Assembly (NCBI GenBank): GCA_032718475.1
Contig: JAUCBJ010007024.1
Location: 1 to 57,233, forward strand
Length of the DNA stretch: 57,233 bases
Source: Nemertoderma westbladi
Lineage: Eukaryota > Xenacoelomorpha > Nemertodermatida > Nemertodermatidae
Direction: 5' to 3'
A program made the position numbers and the translations under genes. The notes below the pieces were generated by a model. It ran no database searches, was not told the DNA's origin, and saw only the letters and a program-made list of their open reading frames with translations. The first letter of the stretch is position 1, and every line of letters starts with the position of its first letter. Positions 30,348 through 41,900 of the stretch are shown here, piece after piece.

Positions 30348-32433
30348 TGCCTCTGAACTTGGCATTGGGTGGGTTACTTATATACGGTCTGTGAACACTG
30401 AAAATGAAGTTTCTGTCATATTTGTATCAGGAAATTCAAAAGTTACTCCTGTCCTAGCTAACACTATGCCAAGACTAGAGCTATGTGCAGCAGTAGACGC
30501 TACCTTGGCCAGCCAAGATATTGTAGGGACATTACGAAGGAAACCAAATAATATTATCTTCTTTACTGATAGTCAGGTTGTATTGGGCTATCTTCGGAAT
30601 AGAACTGCCCACTATTTAAAATATATCACTCGTCGAATCCAAATCATCAAGAAGATAAGCCTGCCATCACAATGGTTATACGTGCCCACTGACTTGAATC
30701 CAGCTGATATTGCGTCTCGTCCGGCTACCCCAGAATCTTTACTCTCCTCTGAGTGGCTGCAGGGGCCCCACTTTCTTAGAGAGTCCATAATTCCAGAATT
30801 TGCTAATACCAGTGGACAGAGATATCAGGATCTTCCAGAGGAAATTAAAGAATCAGCCACAGAGATAAGAACTTTAAAAGTTATATCAGGCCCTACAACT
30901 TTGTTCTCCCATCTATATAGCAAATATAATTGGTGTACAATCCAGCGAATTGTCAAAATCGTATTAGGAGCCTGCAAAACCCTGCAAATTAAAGTATCAG
31001 GAACGGGAAGTTCAAATATTGATGATACCCTGGAAGGGGTGTGTAGTCATCTGGTTAAGGAATCCCAGAGGTCACATTTTTTAGATATTGTGAGGTCCCT
31101 CCAGGCAGGCAAAGAATTACCAGATAATCACCCCATTTCTAACCTATCACCCATTCTAAATTCAAAAGATATTATCCTTATTGGAGGTCGCCTTAAACAC
31201 TCTACACTTTTGTTCAACCAGCGCCATCCTCAGTTGCTCCCAAGTGACCACCCAATTGCGCAATGTATAATCCAACACTACCACCAGAAAAATGGTCATC
31301 TCGGTCAACAATTAACTCACTCGACCATTCGAGATGCTGGTTACCATATTTTCCGAGGGAAAATGTTAATAAAATCCTTTATCAAGGAATGTATACTATG
31401 TCAGCGACTGCGAGGGCTGATGCAGAACCAAAGAATGGCTGATCTTCCTCCAGATCGTATAGAGACCATTGCACCTTTTACAAGGACTGGAATGGATGTT
31501 TTTGGTCCATGGAATGTGACTGAAGGCATAACAACACGCAGAAACTCATCTTTTAAGAAAGCATGGGCACTCCTGCTTACCTGCATGGTGAGCCGTGCTG
31601 TGCATATTGAGCTTCTATGCTCCCTGGACACAGCAACTTTAAAAAATGCCCTTCGACGATTCTTAGGTCTTTGTGGCACCTGTGCAAAAGTATTCAGTGA
31701 TAAAGGGACCAACTTTGTTGGTGCCCATAACCAAGACATAGCTACTATTGACTATACCAGTTTAGAGAGGATGCTGGAATTGATGGGTGTAGAATGGGTC
31801 TTCAACCCACCCCATTCTTCACACTTTGGAGGAGTGTGGGAGAGGAAAATTAAAGAAATTCGTAGAATCCTGGACTCAACTGTTCTACTTGCAGGTCCGA
31901 GACTGTTAAGTAGAGATGAATTAAACACAGTCTTAGTGGAAGCTTCTTCCATCATCAATTCAACCCCACTATGGGCCACATCAAGTGATATCAATGACCC
32001 CCATCCCCTCAGTCCATTCATGCTTCTAACTCTGAAAGAGTCACCAACCCAAATACCTTTAGAAGACTTCTCTAAAGAAGACCCCAATGCCTATGGACAA
32101 CGTCGGTGGCAACGAGTCCAATATCTTGCTGACCAGTTTTGGGAACGTTATAAGAAGTTCCATCTAAGTTCCCTTCAAACCCGCCAGAAATGGAAGCGTA
32201 CCAAACCATCAATAGCAGTGGGTGATATGGTACTCCTTAGGGAAAAACAGTCTCGTCGGTGTCACTGGCCATACGGATTAATCAATGCAGTAAAAGTAAG
32301 CAAAGATGGTCTTGTGAGATCTGCATCTGTTAAAGTCATGAAGACTAATGCAAAGGGTGTAATAAAACCGCATCTGTTCGAACGGCCAATATCCAAAATG
32401 GTGCTGCTGAAACGAGCTGCTTTAGCTATATAA
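30348..32433 (+). CDS. E2 RNase H-integrase region
   Basis: The frame enters before ATG 30391 with FSDASELGIGW, the RNase H start, then RLELCAA and FFTDSQVVLGYL with catalytic Asp, and VPTDLNPADIASRP. Integrase follows: HHCC module (HYHQKNGHLG near residue 296 counted from 30391, CILC near 334), DDE core (GMDVFGP ~368, SDKGTNFVGA ~437, GGVWERK with Glu ~484) and a DUF5641 C-terminus (VGDMVLLREK). The stop at 32433 lies 176 bp before the right LTR. Apart from the frameshift at its start it appears intact. Confidence 0.88.
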
Positions 32434-32599
32434 AATTAAGCTACATAAAATTAACTCTATTGAACTATGTGAAGCGTACTTCTTCTAGAGATATCTTTTA
32501 TATCCGTGTAATATCGTGGTGCCTATTCCACCATATTGGTCTGTAGTTTAGGTCTACAACCCATATGGGCGTTTATTATTTGTTTCGGTATTATATACC

Positions 32600-32609
32600 G
32601 AGTGGGGAG
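32600..32609 (+). other. E2 polypurine tract
   Basis: GAGTGGGGAG directly abuts the right LTR start TGTACTATTC. It is kept identically before the second LTR copy at 47504-47513. Confidence 0.6.
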
Positions 32610-33116
32610 TGTACTATTCTTGGAGAATAGTTAGTTAGTCATCAAACTAGTACCCATTTAGAGTGTTTAACATTAGCTAGTTATTTTCTGCAGTACCTAT
32701 TTAGAGTGTTTTACAACATTACCTAGTTATTTCTACAGTACCTATTTAGAGTGTTTTACATTATTAGCTAGAGATTTCTACAGTACCTATTGGGAGTGTT
32801 TATGTTTGTTAGAGGTTTACATACCGGTACCCTATGACTGGGGAGACGGCTTTGGTGTAAGATACAAACTCGGTTGAAGGTAATGTTTTTTGAAACAGGT
32901 GTTAACCATAGTACATAGATTACAGTTATCTGTTGATGGTACCGGTAAAGCGCAGCAGTATGGTGTGTTATATTATAAAGAACAATGACTCCCGGTCTGC
33001 CGGTACCGCATGTTTATTATACAGCCTTATTCGATAGATTTCATTTTCCATCTCCACTCTCGGTTGACCGCCCAGGTTCGGGGACCGACGCCATTCATTC
33101 ATATTAGGTGCGCCGT
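32610..33116 (+). repeat. E2 right LTR, truncated by E3
   Basis: Matches the left LTR to GTGCGCCGT and then stops; the expected CGCCGCGACCCCAGGATA is missing and the E3 terminal repeat begins. Confidence 0.85.
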
Positions 33117-33242
33117 GTATAGAATTATATTCCCTAAATGCCGTGGATTTTCAAAATTTTATTTTTATTCGAATTAACTTTGTAAAGATTGCTTTGAGTT
33201 CTCATTCGTATTTGTTCTATCATTTGAAAGCCTATTGGTCAA

Positions 33243-33321
33243 GTGGTTCAGTAGCTCAGTCGGTAGAGCGTTGGAAATTATATGTGTAGTAGGTATTGAG
33301 TTCGAATCCTAGTAAGTGCGA
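33243..33321 (+). ncRNA. tRNA-like pol III promoter segment (A box and B box)
   Basis: TAGCTCAGTCGG (33252-33263) matches the A-box consensus and AGTTCGAATCC (33299-33309) the B box, about 35 nt apart as in tRNA genes. The D arm GCTC/GAGC pairs perfectly, but acceptor, anticodon and T stems pair poorly, so it is not a working tRNA. It is better read as a tRNA-derived SINE head or remnant inside the terminal repeat. An identical copy is at 45644-45722. Confidence 0.55.
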
Positions 33322-33487
33322 ATTATTTTTTGTGCAGAATTTCAACTCATTTAAATTGACCGCTACAAATTAATTGCATTTGTCTGTACCAATGAGACTG
33401 TAGTTATTTGATTGTAACCAATGTCGTGCAAGTTATACATTAGCTGGACCAATAGCTATCTTTAAAACCTTGTTAGAACCTATAGAA

Positions 33488-33537
33488 CAATCGAGAATTT
33501 TCTCGATTGATTGCAGCACAAATTTAGTATATAAAGG
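33488..33537 (+). promoter_or_regulatory. E3 core promoter: 22-bp palindrome plus TATA box
   Basis: CAATCGAGAATTTTCTCGATTG (10-bp arms, 2-nt centre; 33488-33509) lies 18 bp upstream of TATATAAAGG (33528-33537). AATAAA follows 120 bp later. The palindrome could bind a dimeric factor. The same arrangement is in the right repeat. Confidence 0.5.
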
Positions 33538-35016
33538 TGCGATTTGTTCATTAGTTATCACTCTCTCATTACTCTAACCATATTCGTATCTCTGAGTTAT
33601 CTAATATTTGTTTATTCTGTCATTAGTATTCAGATTACATTTTGTGTTATTATCTGCAATAAATTCAGAAATACCGCTATCTGCCTTTCTTTTTACCATG
33701 GATTCACTACGGTGAACAAACCTAAGGGACAGGATGGCCGGCTAGAGATCGGGCCGCAGCAATGAACGGGAACATCACAGGAATGTAGACGAGAGACAAC
33801 CCGCAATACCATCTTGAGTTATTCGCCCATCGCCTGAAAGGTTAGACAGCGTTCGACGCCTTGCTACCTAAGAGTAAGACCAAAGATCAAAAAGGTAGAA
33901 GTAGTGACACGCTGTGAGCCTAAAATTACATCTTAGGGACTGTACTGTCTTGATTCAGGAAAAAACCACAGTAGACCTTCACATTCCTACGGGGGGAGAG
34001 AGAGAGCGCAGGCAGATACTAGTACGCAGATAGGACGTAGGCACACCGGTACGAAGCATACAAATTGGTAGGGTGCAGCAAACTGTACGCCTAACTCTTG
34101 CTAAGTACAGGTGTGTGTGCGACTATTTGTAGTACAACGGTGTCCATTGCATTAGAACTTGTAGGCTAGGGGGGTTGCTGTGTTTTCACCTGAATTGGGA
34201 TTGTACCGTTCAGGCGGTAGGGCAGTTTACAACTAGGCGCAAATAAATTGAGGCTATTAGGGATACTAACATCTACCGTGTCCCCGCCAACGCCCTAATA
34301 GGAAGTTACCCGGACTACCTGGGTGACTAAAATTCTAGATAGGAGCCAGGATAGCTATTAGTAACAGTACGCCTACAGTAGTAAACTAACACATCTCTTC
34401 TTAGTATCAGGGACCTGGTACCTAAAATTGCCGAATTCTGGGCGTAGCATTAACCCTATGCCTGAATTTGAGTCCTGGAAATACGCAAGAGGGGAAGGAA
34501 CCTTATCATTCGTGAGTATTGGACCTACAAGTTACAAAATTAGAATATTCGTAAAATGCACACCGTACCCAGTAATTATATATGTGAAGGAGCAAAACTG
34601 TTTTTGACCGTTCAGAATTAACACACGCGCGTTAGAAATTATTTACACCTCAAAATATATAAAATTAACTTTTGTCCGTACTGTGCTTTGCCCGCTAGTT
34701 AGACATCTCCAAATCTCTGCCTGTGTACCTAGCTAGCGTCTCTTCGCCCAAACCATATAAATCACACCGCGGCAAAGTGTACGAGCCCCTTAGTCCGTCA
34801 GTGAGTCAGCCTGATTTTAGGATTCGCTGCGCGGGATTTTGTTTTATCGAAGTTTGTCTGCTCGTAGACTGTTTTCTGCCTCACCGGTTATAAGAGATCG
34901 ATACTGCAATATATTCGCTTACTTAGAGTTTACTGTTTTGGTGAGAAGGTCGGATTTATGATTTGATTTACAAACTTTACAGTAAGATATTGCAGGTATT
35001 GTTACCGTCTCTTCCA

Positions 35017-35106
35017 ATAGTAGGAATGTGATTATTTTAACATATTTCCTAGAATAGTAGGAATGTGTGATTATTTTAACATATTTCCTAGAATAGTAGG
35101 AATGTG
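35017..35106 (+). repeat. Leader tandem repeat starting at the end of the terminal repeat
   Basis: Two full units and a third start of ATAGTAGGAATGTG / ATTATTTTAACATATTTCCTAGA, 37 and 39 bp long. The right terminal repeat ends inside the first bases of this unit, so the boundary of homology coincides with the array. Confidence 0.7.
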
Positions 35107-35694
35107 TTTTACTGAACTACGGTTCGGTAGGACTAAAGTTATTTGAAAATTTTGTATTTTGAGGTAAAAATTTATATTTGATTAGCTAAGTGCTAATTTT
35201 TGAAATAAAATTTGATTTGAACCGCGTGTAAAATATTTTTGGAATTGAATACCGGTGTTTAAAAGGGTTTAAATACCATATTGTACCGGTACAAAATTTT
35301 CGTAAAGTAAAACCTAACTCTTTTGTTTTTCAGGATTCAGAACTCATTTCTAGACTGTAACGGGAGCAAGACCGTGTTTAGCAAGTTTGGGAGATAGATA
35401 ACCCAACAACTTTGGTTGGGAAAATCGCGTTTCGTCCGCAACGTTAAAAACGGAAAGGTTCACGTCCGGTTTGTATCTGGGAATCTGTTTTTCTGGAGAA
35501 TTATTGGAGTGGGTGAGTTCGAAAAGTTGCATAAATAAGTTAGGCATTACCGTATTAGTTAAAATTATTGTGGGTTCCACTGTCTCAAGTATTTATGCAT
35601 TCCGTATGATTTCTTTGTTCATTGCTGAATTAGTCCGTATTATTGTATTTAATTTACCTTTTGATAACGCATATCGTTATCCGATTTATTTGTT

Positions 35695-35818
35695 ATAAAA
35701 TTGGCCGCTAGGCTAATTTTATTATATACTTATTCCGTGACATTTATTTGCTGTAAAATTGGCCGTTTAGGCTAATTTTATCCATCTGCTATAAAATCGG
35801 CCGGTAGGCTAATTTTAT
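35695..35818 (+). repeat. Three repeated hairpins in the E3 leader
   Basis: Hairpins at 35695-35722, 35754-35780 and 35791-35818 share arms of the type TAAAATTGGCC / GGCTAATTTTA with 4-5 nt loops of differing sequence (GCTA, GTTTA, GGTA). The third has one C-A mismatch. They end 85 bases before the start codon, a location typical for packaging or translational signals in retroelement leaders. Confidence 0.65.
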
Positions 35819-35902
35819 ATGACTGTAATTAGTACCGTTTAGATATAAATACGGTAAACTCGATACTTTGACACTCACTTTACTTGACTTACAACTACCG
35901 AA

Positions 35903-38900
35903 ATGAGTGACAAACAAGACTATACGAAGAATACACAAACCGACTATGACTCATGTGACGCGGATAAGTCAGCAGCGGAAGAACAACAGGGGAAGACTCG
36001 CGAGCCTACCGAACCTACACCGTGTGCGTCACCAGTACATCCAACGGGAGTACCGGATGCCGTAGTACGAGGCGACGGCAGGACCGAGGACTTTCTAACT
36101 GTTCCGCAACCTAGATACAGGGAAACGGAGATGGTAAGTTCAGTAGGAAGCCAGGAGAGCGTAGTTAGAAGCGTCGGCGGTTACATGGCGCATATTACCA
36201 GGAGTATTGGAGAAGGCCAACGCATATTAGACGAGTTAACCGCTCCGATGTCTCGGTTCGAGTTCTACACTCTACAGGTGAGAGTACAGAGTAAAGTATA
36301 TAAGTCCGTAGATAACCTAATTGGTCTACAAGATCTAGCTAGACAGAGACAGGATATGGACACTCAGCTTAGAATCCTCGAGAAACTAATGATCACTAGA
36401 GAGAAACTGATTCAGTTTAAGTCGACGATTAGGCAGATACAACAGGAACAAGCGGACCAGTTATTAGGTGAGTCGGTTTCGGACGAATTATTGCAACCCG
36501 AGGAAGAACAGGAACTGTACAGGCTAGATGGACAATTGAAACACCTGACGGATCACTTACGCATGTGCGGTGAGGACGTCGGAGATTGGGAAACCGTGCC
36601 GGAGGCTACGAGGGAAACTTCACTCGCACAAATCGAACTGGCACCGGGAACACTAAATCAATCACTGGTGAGTATTCGCAGCGAAATTGGCGAGGTGAGT
36701 ATGGCTACGTCAGAAATTGCTCGACAACAGCAGCTCTACAGACAACAACAGGAGATGGAGGAACAAACTGAACTGCTAATGGCACAAGCAGCAGTACAAG
36801 AAGAGAAACTACGTGTTGCGAATGTTGCAAGAATCTCTCATCTGCAAGAACAAGCCGAGTTGGAAGCAGCCGAGATGGAAAGATTAGAGTTGGACATTGC
36901 ACAACAGGCAGCGGCAGCGGCAGCGGCAGCGTCCGAGTTAGAGCGAAAAAGGTTAGCTTCAGAAGCGAGAACCGAAATGAAAAAACGGCAAATAAAGGCT
37001 CAATCAGCTATACGACAAGCGGAGTTCGAGGCGCAACAACAACAGACGGAACAACGCGAGAAGGAAGTTAAACTTCATTTCGAACTCGGGAAGAAGGCGA
37101 GAGAATTAGCCAACGCGAAGGAAGATCTGGATCTACAAGCCCGCGATCGATCGATGAGATCTCGTGACGGACATGATTTGGACCAGTTAGAGGTAAGGCA
37201 CCGTCAAATTCAGGAACGAATGAAGGAAGGAAGTGTAGGGGCACCTGGGCGAGAAAGACAACTAGTAAAGGACTTATGTCAAAGATTCCCTCGAGTAACT
37301 CCTATGTTTGCACCAGTTACGATTAAGGAACCTATTTCGATTGCTGGTAGTAGTAATATTTCTCCTATCCATGGTGCGACGGAACACAGGTTTGTTATTC
37401 CGGACAAGTTTACACCGCCAAGAGCAACGTCGTCGCCTATTCCGAAAGTCAAGGTAAGTAACCCGCCGATTACAGATCGTAGTAGTTTGTTGACCAGACC
37501 TGCACTACTGACGACTAAACAGGTGAGTTCACCTTCGACACCAAAACTCGTTACGCACTACACGTACCCAATGACGTTTAGGCCTACAAAGCCTTTGGAT
37601 TCAAACGCTGTAGTCCGACCACCGGTTCAGTTTACATCGCAATCTACGACTTCGAGGAAGACTTGTGAGCCTACCGAACAACGGAGACCAGTGGATACGC
37701 GACCGTTCAACCAGTTTACATCGCAATCTACGACTTCGAGGAAGACTTGTGAGCCTACCGAACAACGGAAACCAGTAGACGATGTTCCGAGACGGAATGT
37801 TAGGATTCGAACGGCGGAACGGACTCGAGCACGTCGACCACCGTATCCAGGTGACAGTAGTACTTCGAGCGAGTCGGATTACCCGGAACGCGAGGTATTT
37901 AGAACAGGAGCGGCCGACAAATGTAAACGTGAGCGTTCGGATAATTCATTTATCGACAATCCTCCACAGAATACGCCAACACAAAAGGCGTTACAACCAA
38001 CAGACGCGATCAGTACACAACAATTCGCCGACATTCTGCGACCAGTTGTCAATAAGTTGGCCCAGATTGAGGAACGCTTGGAGGAAGTTGAAACCGATAG
38101 TTCGAGGAACACCGAACTTGAACACAATAGCCACCCGAAGGATCCGCAAAGACCAATACCTTCGAGAAACACTTCTTATCAAGAAAAAGCGCCAAGAAGG
38201 GAGAACATCAACCAGGTTGCCAACCAAGGACGCGAAACTTTGAACGTGGCCGAGGAAATAGCGAAATTCGCAGCTAGACAAGGATTGCCGGTACAACAAC
38301 CACTGAAGTTTTCCGGTAGCTCAAAACACTGGCATACTTTCATAGACTATATCGAATCTCAGATCGCCGTGTGCGCCTTTACATCACGGGAGAAGTTTAA
38401 TTACCTGCTTCAAACGTTGTCAGGAGAACCTAAACGTTTGGCGGAGACCTTCGTTGGTGTACCGGACGCTTTCGAACTAGCGTACGATCGTTTGACCTCG
38501 ATCTACGGAGGCACAGTCAGTATGGCCAGGTCAGTAATAGAGGAACTCGGTAAGGGAGGGGCTATCACTAAACCCGTCGACTTATTAAAACTGGCCGACG
38601 AGATAAAGAACGCTATCACTACTTTAAGATCCATTGGACAACTCGACTACGGGAATACCCCTACAGTCCTATTAAAGATCATAGGACGACTCCACCATCG
38701 ACTTCGTCGGGAGTGGAGAAAGATCGAATACCAGCGGGAAGAGCGGGGTGGATTCTTAAAACTAGAGGATGTGTACCTTTTGATATCCAGGGAAGCAGTT
38801 GTAGAAACACGATCCAACTACACTGACCAGCACATCGTAGCAGAAGGGATCACCTTGCCATCCTCCAACCGACAAAAACCCCAGACAACATCCACTAAGA

Positions 38901-41900
38901 CGGCCACTTACGCCACACCGACGGAATCACGACAATTCTCGGACGGTAGTAGGGTATCTGCGCCCATTGGGACAAAACAGACGAGACAACAACTCAGTAC
39001 CGACTTCAGCGGCTGCCAATACTGCGAGCATTTAGGCAAGCGGTATATCGGTCACAAGTTGCGAGGTTGTCGACAATTTCGCGAGTTAAACTCGGAAGAA
39101 CGACGGCTGCAAATACGGCCATTGGACTCTTGTAGGCGGTGTACGCGACACGGACACATCCGTAAAGATTGCCCAAATACCGACACTTGTCCATCCTGTG
39201 GACGCAACCACGACGGTCTGCTCCACACAGACAGCCACACGCCGACAAAACGCTTCGCCAGGGAACACCCGGAAGCAGCAGCGAGATGTGATGCGGCCTA
39301 CAGAAAACGAGAATCGAAAACGACTCCAACCTTCGTGACCCATATTGAGGATTGCTTCTCAGAACAATCCGGATCGTCGGACGAAGAATCAGAAGACGAC
39401 GACGTATATTCGGATGGAGATGAACAGCCATCGATCGCGCTTCTGACTACTGACCAACTGAAGGGATTCAGTGTAATTCCGATTAAGATTACTGGCACAA
39501 AGGGAAGCAAGAGAATCTACGCGATTCTAGATTCAGCCTCATCTCACAGCTACGTGGATGAAAAGATAGCTGACGTAGTGACGGATCTTAAACAAGGTAA
39601 GCGCGTCAGTTATACCGTAAGTAGTATGCACGGACAGCGTGCAATACCAGTGACACGAGTTAAGTTGGACTTAGACTCTCTTCTTCCAAAATCGCAACAC
39701 AGCGAGAGGGAGAGGTCTTTGTTACCCTTTAAAGATCTAACCTTTGCGGCCACGAAGGACTTTAGTAACCTACTAGGTCCAGTGCCGGAACAATCTCTAG
39801 AGGACCGTAAGTATTTCAGACACCTTGGTGTACCCGAATGTCCTGTCAATTATAGATCGGTAGCCATGCTGATCGGGACAGACCAATTCAACCTACATCA
39901 GGTGTGGGAAACCAGACCATCGGCAGTTGTAGCGGGAAACGCATACGCCTGTAGAACGCCGATAGGGTGGTATACTCGAGCGCCTGTGCGCACATTAGAC
40001 ATAAGTGACGAGGAAGATGTACAAAGTACATGTAGTTTATTAACTACAAATTCAATTCATTCCTTCTCACACGACGTGGACCATACTACCTTACAGACAA
40101 AACACAACAGACGTGTAACTAGTATGATAAGTCACAAGGAGCAGCTAATTCACCAGGTGAGTTTAGAACTTGGGAAGAAGGCGAGTCAGCCAGAGATTCC
40201 ATCGACGACAGATGATAACGCCGGAAGACTTGCGAGCCTTTCTACACCAGACATATCGCCAGACGGTCAACCAGACACGTTACTAGACAGCCAACCAGAC
40301 ATTTTGCCAGACATATCACAAAATGTTCTACCAGACACTAGTGACATATTGACAAACAGTAAAGCCGCAGTTTCTCTATTGGAGCGGCCTTCTATTGACA
40401 AACAACCAGATACGTTACCAGACGTATCGCCAGACACATTACTAGACAGTCGACTAGACACTAGTAACGTACTGACAAATAGTGAAGCCGCTGTTTCCCT
40501 ATTGGAGCGGCCTTGTATTGACAAACTACCAATTTTGACACACTTGAGCAACCATAAGCACGGTGAAACCTCATGTATTACAGATGTGGGTAGTACCTAC
40601 GCTAATGTAAATACAGGTGTTACTCTGCGCTCAAGAGACATACCGAACTTGCAACCTACGGTGAGACCTGGGATTAATGTCGGCAGAAAAATAAGTTTAC
40701 CGAAACCTGCTGACCCCATAGAGTTCAAACCACCATTAACGATCGACTTACAAAGTACCGACAATCAAGGTAAGAAGACGAAGAAGGACAAATTACTTGT
40801 AGACCCGGACGGATCAACAGTCAACAAGGGAATACTTACCGGCGGACCCGTGGGCCCTTCTAGTAATTCAAAACCTTCCAAAATCTCCATTGACTTACCT
40901 GATGACGTCACAAATACTCACGTCGACCGGATTGTAAACTTAACAGACTCTTGGTCAAACGCTTGCCGAAAGTTAGCGTGGATTGTACGTTTTGTACAAT
41001 ACGTTAAAGGCAAACGCGACTTTACACGTCGACTTACATTGGCTGAGATTGACAGGTGTGAGATTAAATTAATTCGCCATTACCAACTGCGATATTTCGC
41101 GCGCGAATTCACATCTATAAATCAAGGTCAACCAATCAAGTCGTCACCAATACTGAGTTGGAGTCCGATTATTTATAATGGCTTAATTTGTCATAAATCT
41201 CGGCTTCAAAACATTGACTTTAACACAAACTTTAGGTACCCAATAATAATACCGCAACATCACGAACTACAACGTGCAATGATACTGGACGCACATTTAC
41301 ATCTGAAACACGCTGGAAGACACCACTGTCTTTCCTACTTACGTACAAGATTTGTATTAATTAGACCCAGTAAAGCGTTAAGTTCAGTGACACGTACGTG
41401 TATTATTTGTAAAAAGGTACATTCTAGAATAGGTACCCAAGAAATGAGTGAACTACCACAAGCACGACTTCAAGCATTCAGACCACCTTTTACAGAGACT
41501 GGAATTGATTGCTTTGGTCCCATACATACGAAACGTGGACGTATACTAGTAAAACGCTGGGGACTGATTTTCACATGTATGTCCAGTAGGGCAGTTCACA
41601 TTGAACGTGTGATGGATCTTTCCACCAACGCGTTTATACTAGCACTGCGGCGATTTATCGCTAGACGCGGACTAGTGAAATGCTTGTACTCAGACCAAGG
41701 GACAAACTTTGTTGGTGCTCGAAATGAGATTGCTAGAGCCTTTAAGAAATTAGATCATGATCAAATCTCGAACGAACTACAACCTCACAAGATTGTTTGG
41801 AAGTTTAATCCTCCAGATAGTCCATGGAGAGGCGGAGTCTGGGAGAGATTGATTAGATCTATAAAGACGGCAATGGCAAAGGTCATTCCAGTAAACCACA

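Larger units (their letters stand above)
25093..33116 (+). mobile_element. BEL/Pao LTR retrotransposon E2, full domain order
   Basis: The left LTR is at 25093-25623. The internal region carries Gag, CCHC, DUF1758 protease, RT with YVDD, Peptidase_A17-type connection, RNase H, integrase and DUF5641. The right LTR starts at 32610 but stops at 33116, lacking its last ~18 bp where E3 begins. Three single-base frameshifts break an otherwise well-kept coding region. The left LTR carries a 6-bp duplication (CTCCCG near 25470) absent from the other copies. No target duplication can be checked because the right end is lost. Confidence 0.88.
33117..35019 (+). repeat. E3 left terminal repeat (1903 bp, LTR-like)
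   Basis: Starts GTATAGAATTATATTCCC and ends CTCTTCCAATA. It holds a tRNA-like segment (33243-33321), a TATA box (33528-33537) and AATAAA (33658-33663), an order that fits U3-R of an LTR. An internal purine run GGGGGGAGAGAGAGAG at 33991-34006 and a second TATAAAT at 34755 mean the true LTR might be only part of the repeat. A 73-codon frame at 33544 is not credible coding. Confidence 0.75.

Noticed and set aside
33243-33321. Functional tRNA gene
   Set aside because: A and B boxes fit, but acceptor, anticodon and T stems do not pair, so only a tRNA-derived segment is claimed.
33544-33765. 73-codon ORF inside the E3 terminal repeats (also 45945-46166)
   Set aside because: It spans the TATA-to-polyA region, has no recognisable domain, and is present twice only because the repeat is duplicated.
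34755-34761. Second TATA box as the main E3 promoter
   Set aside because: No polyA signal follows it inside the repeat, whereas TATA 33528 is followed by AATAAA at 33658; kept only as an alternative.
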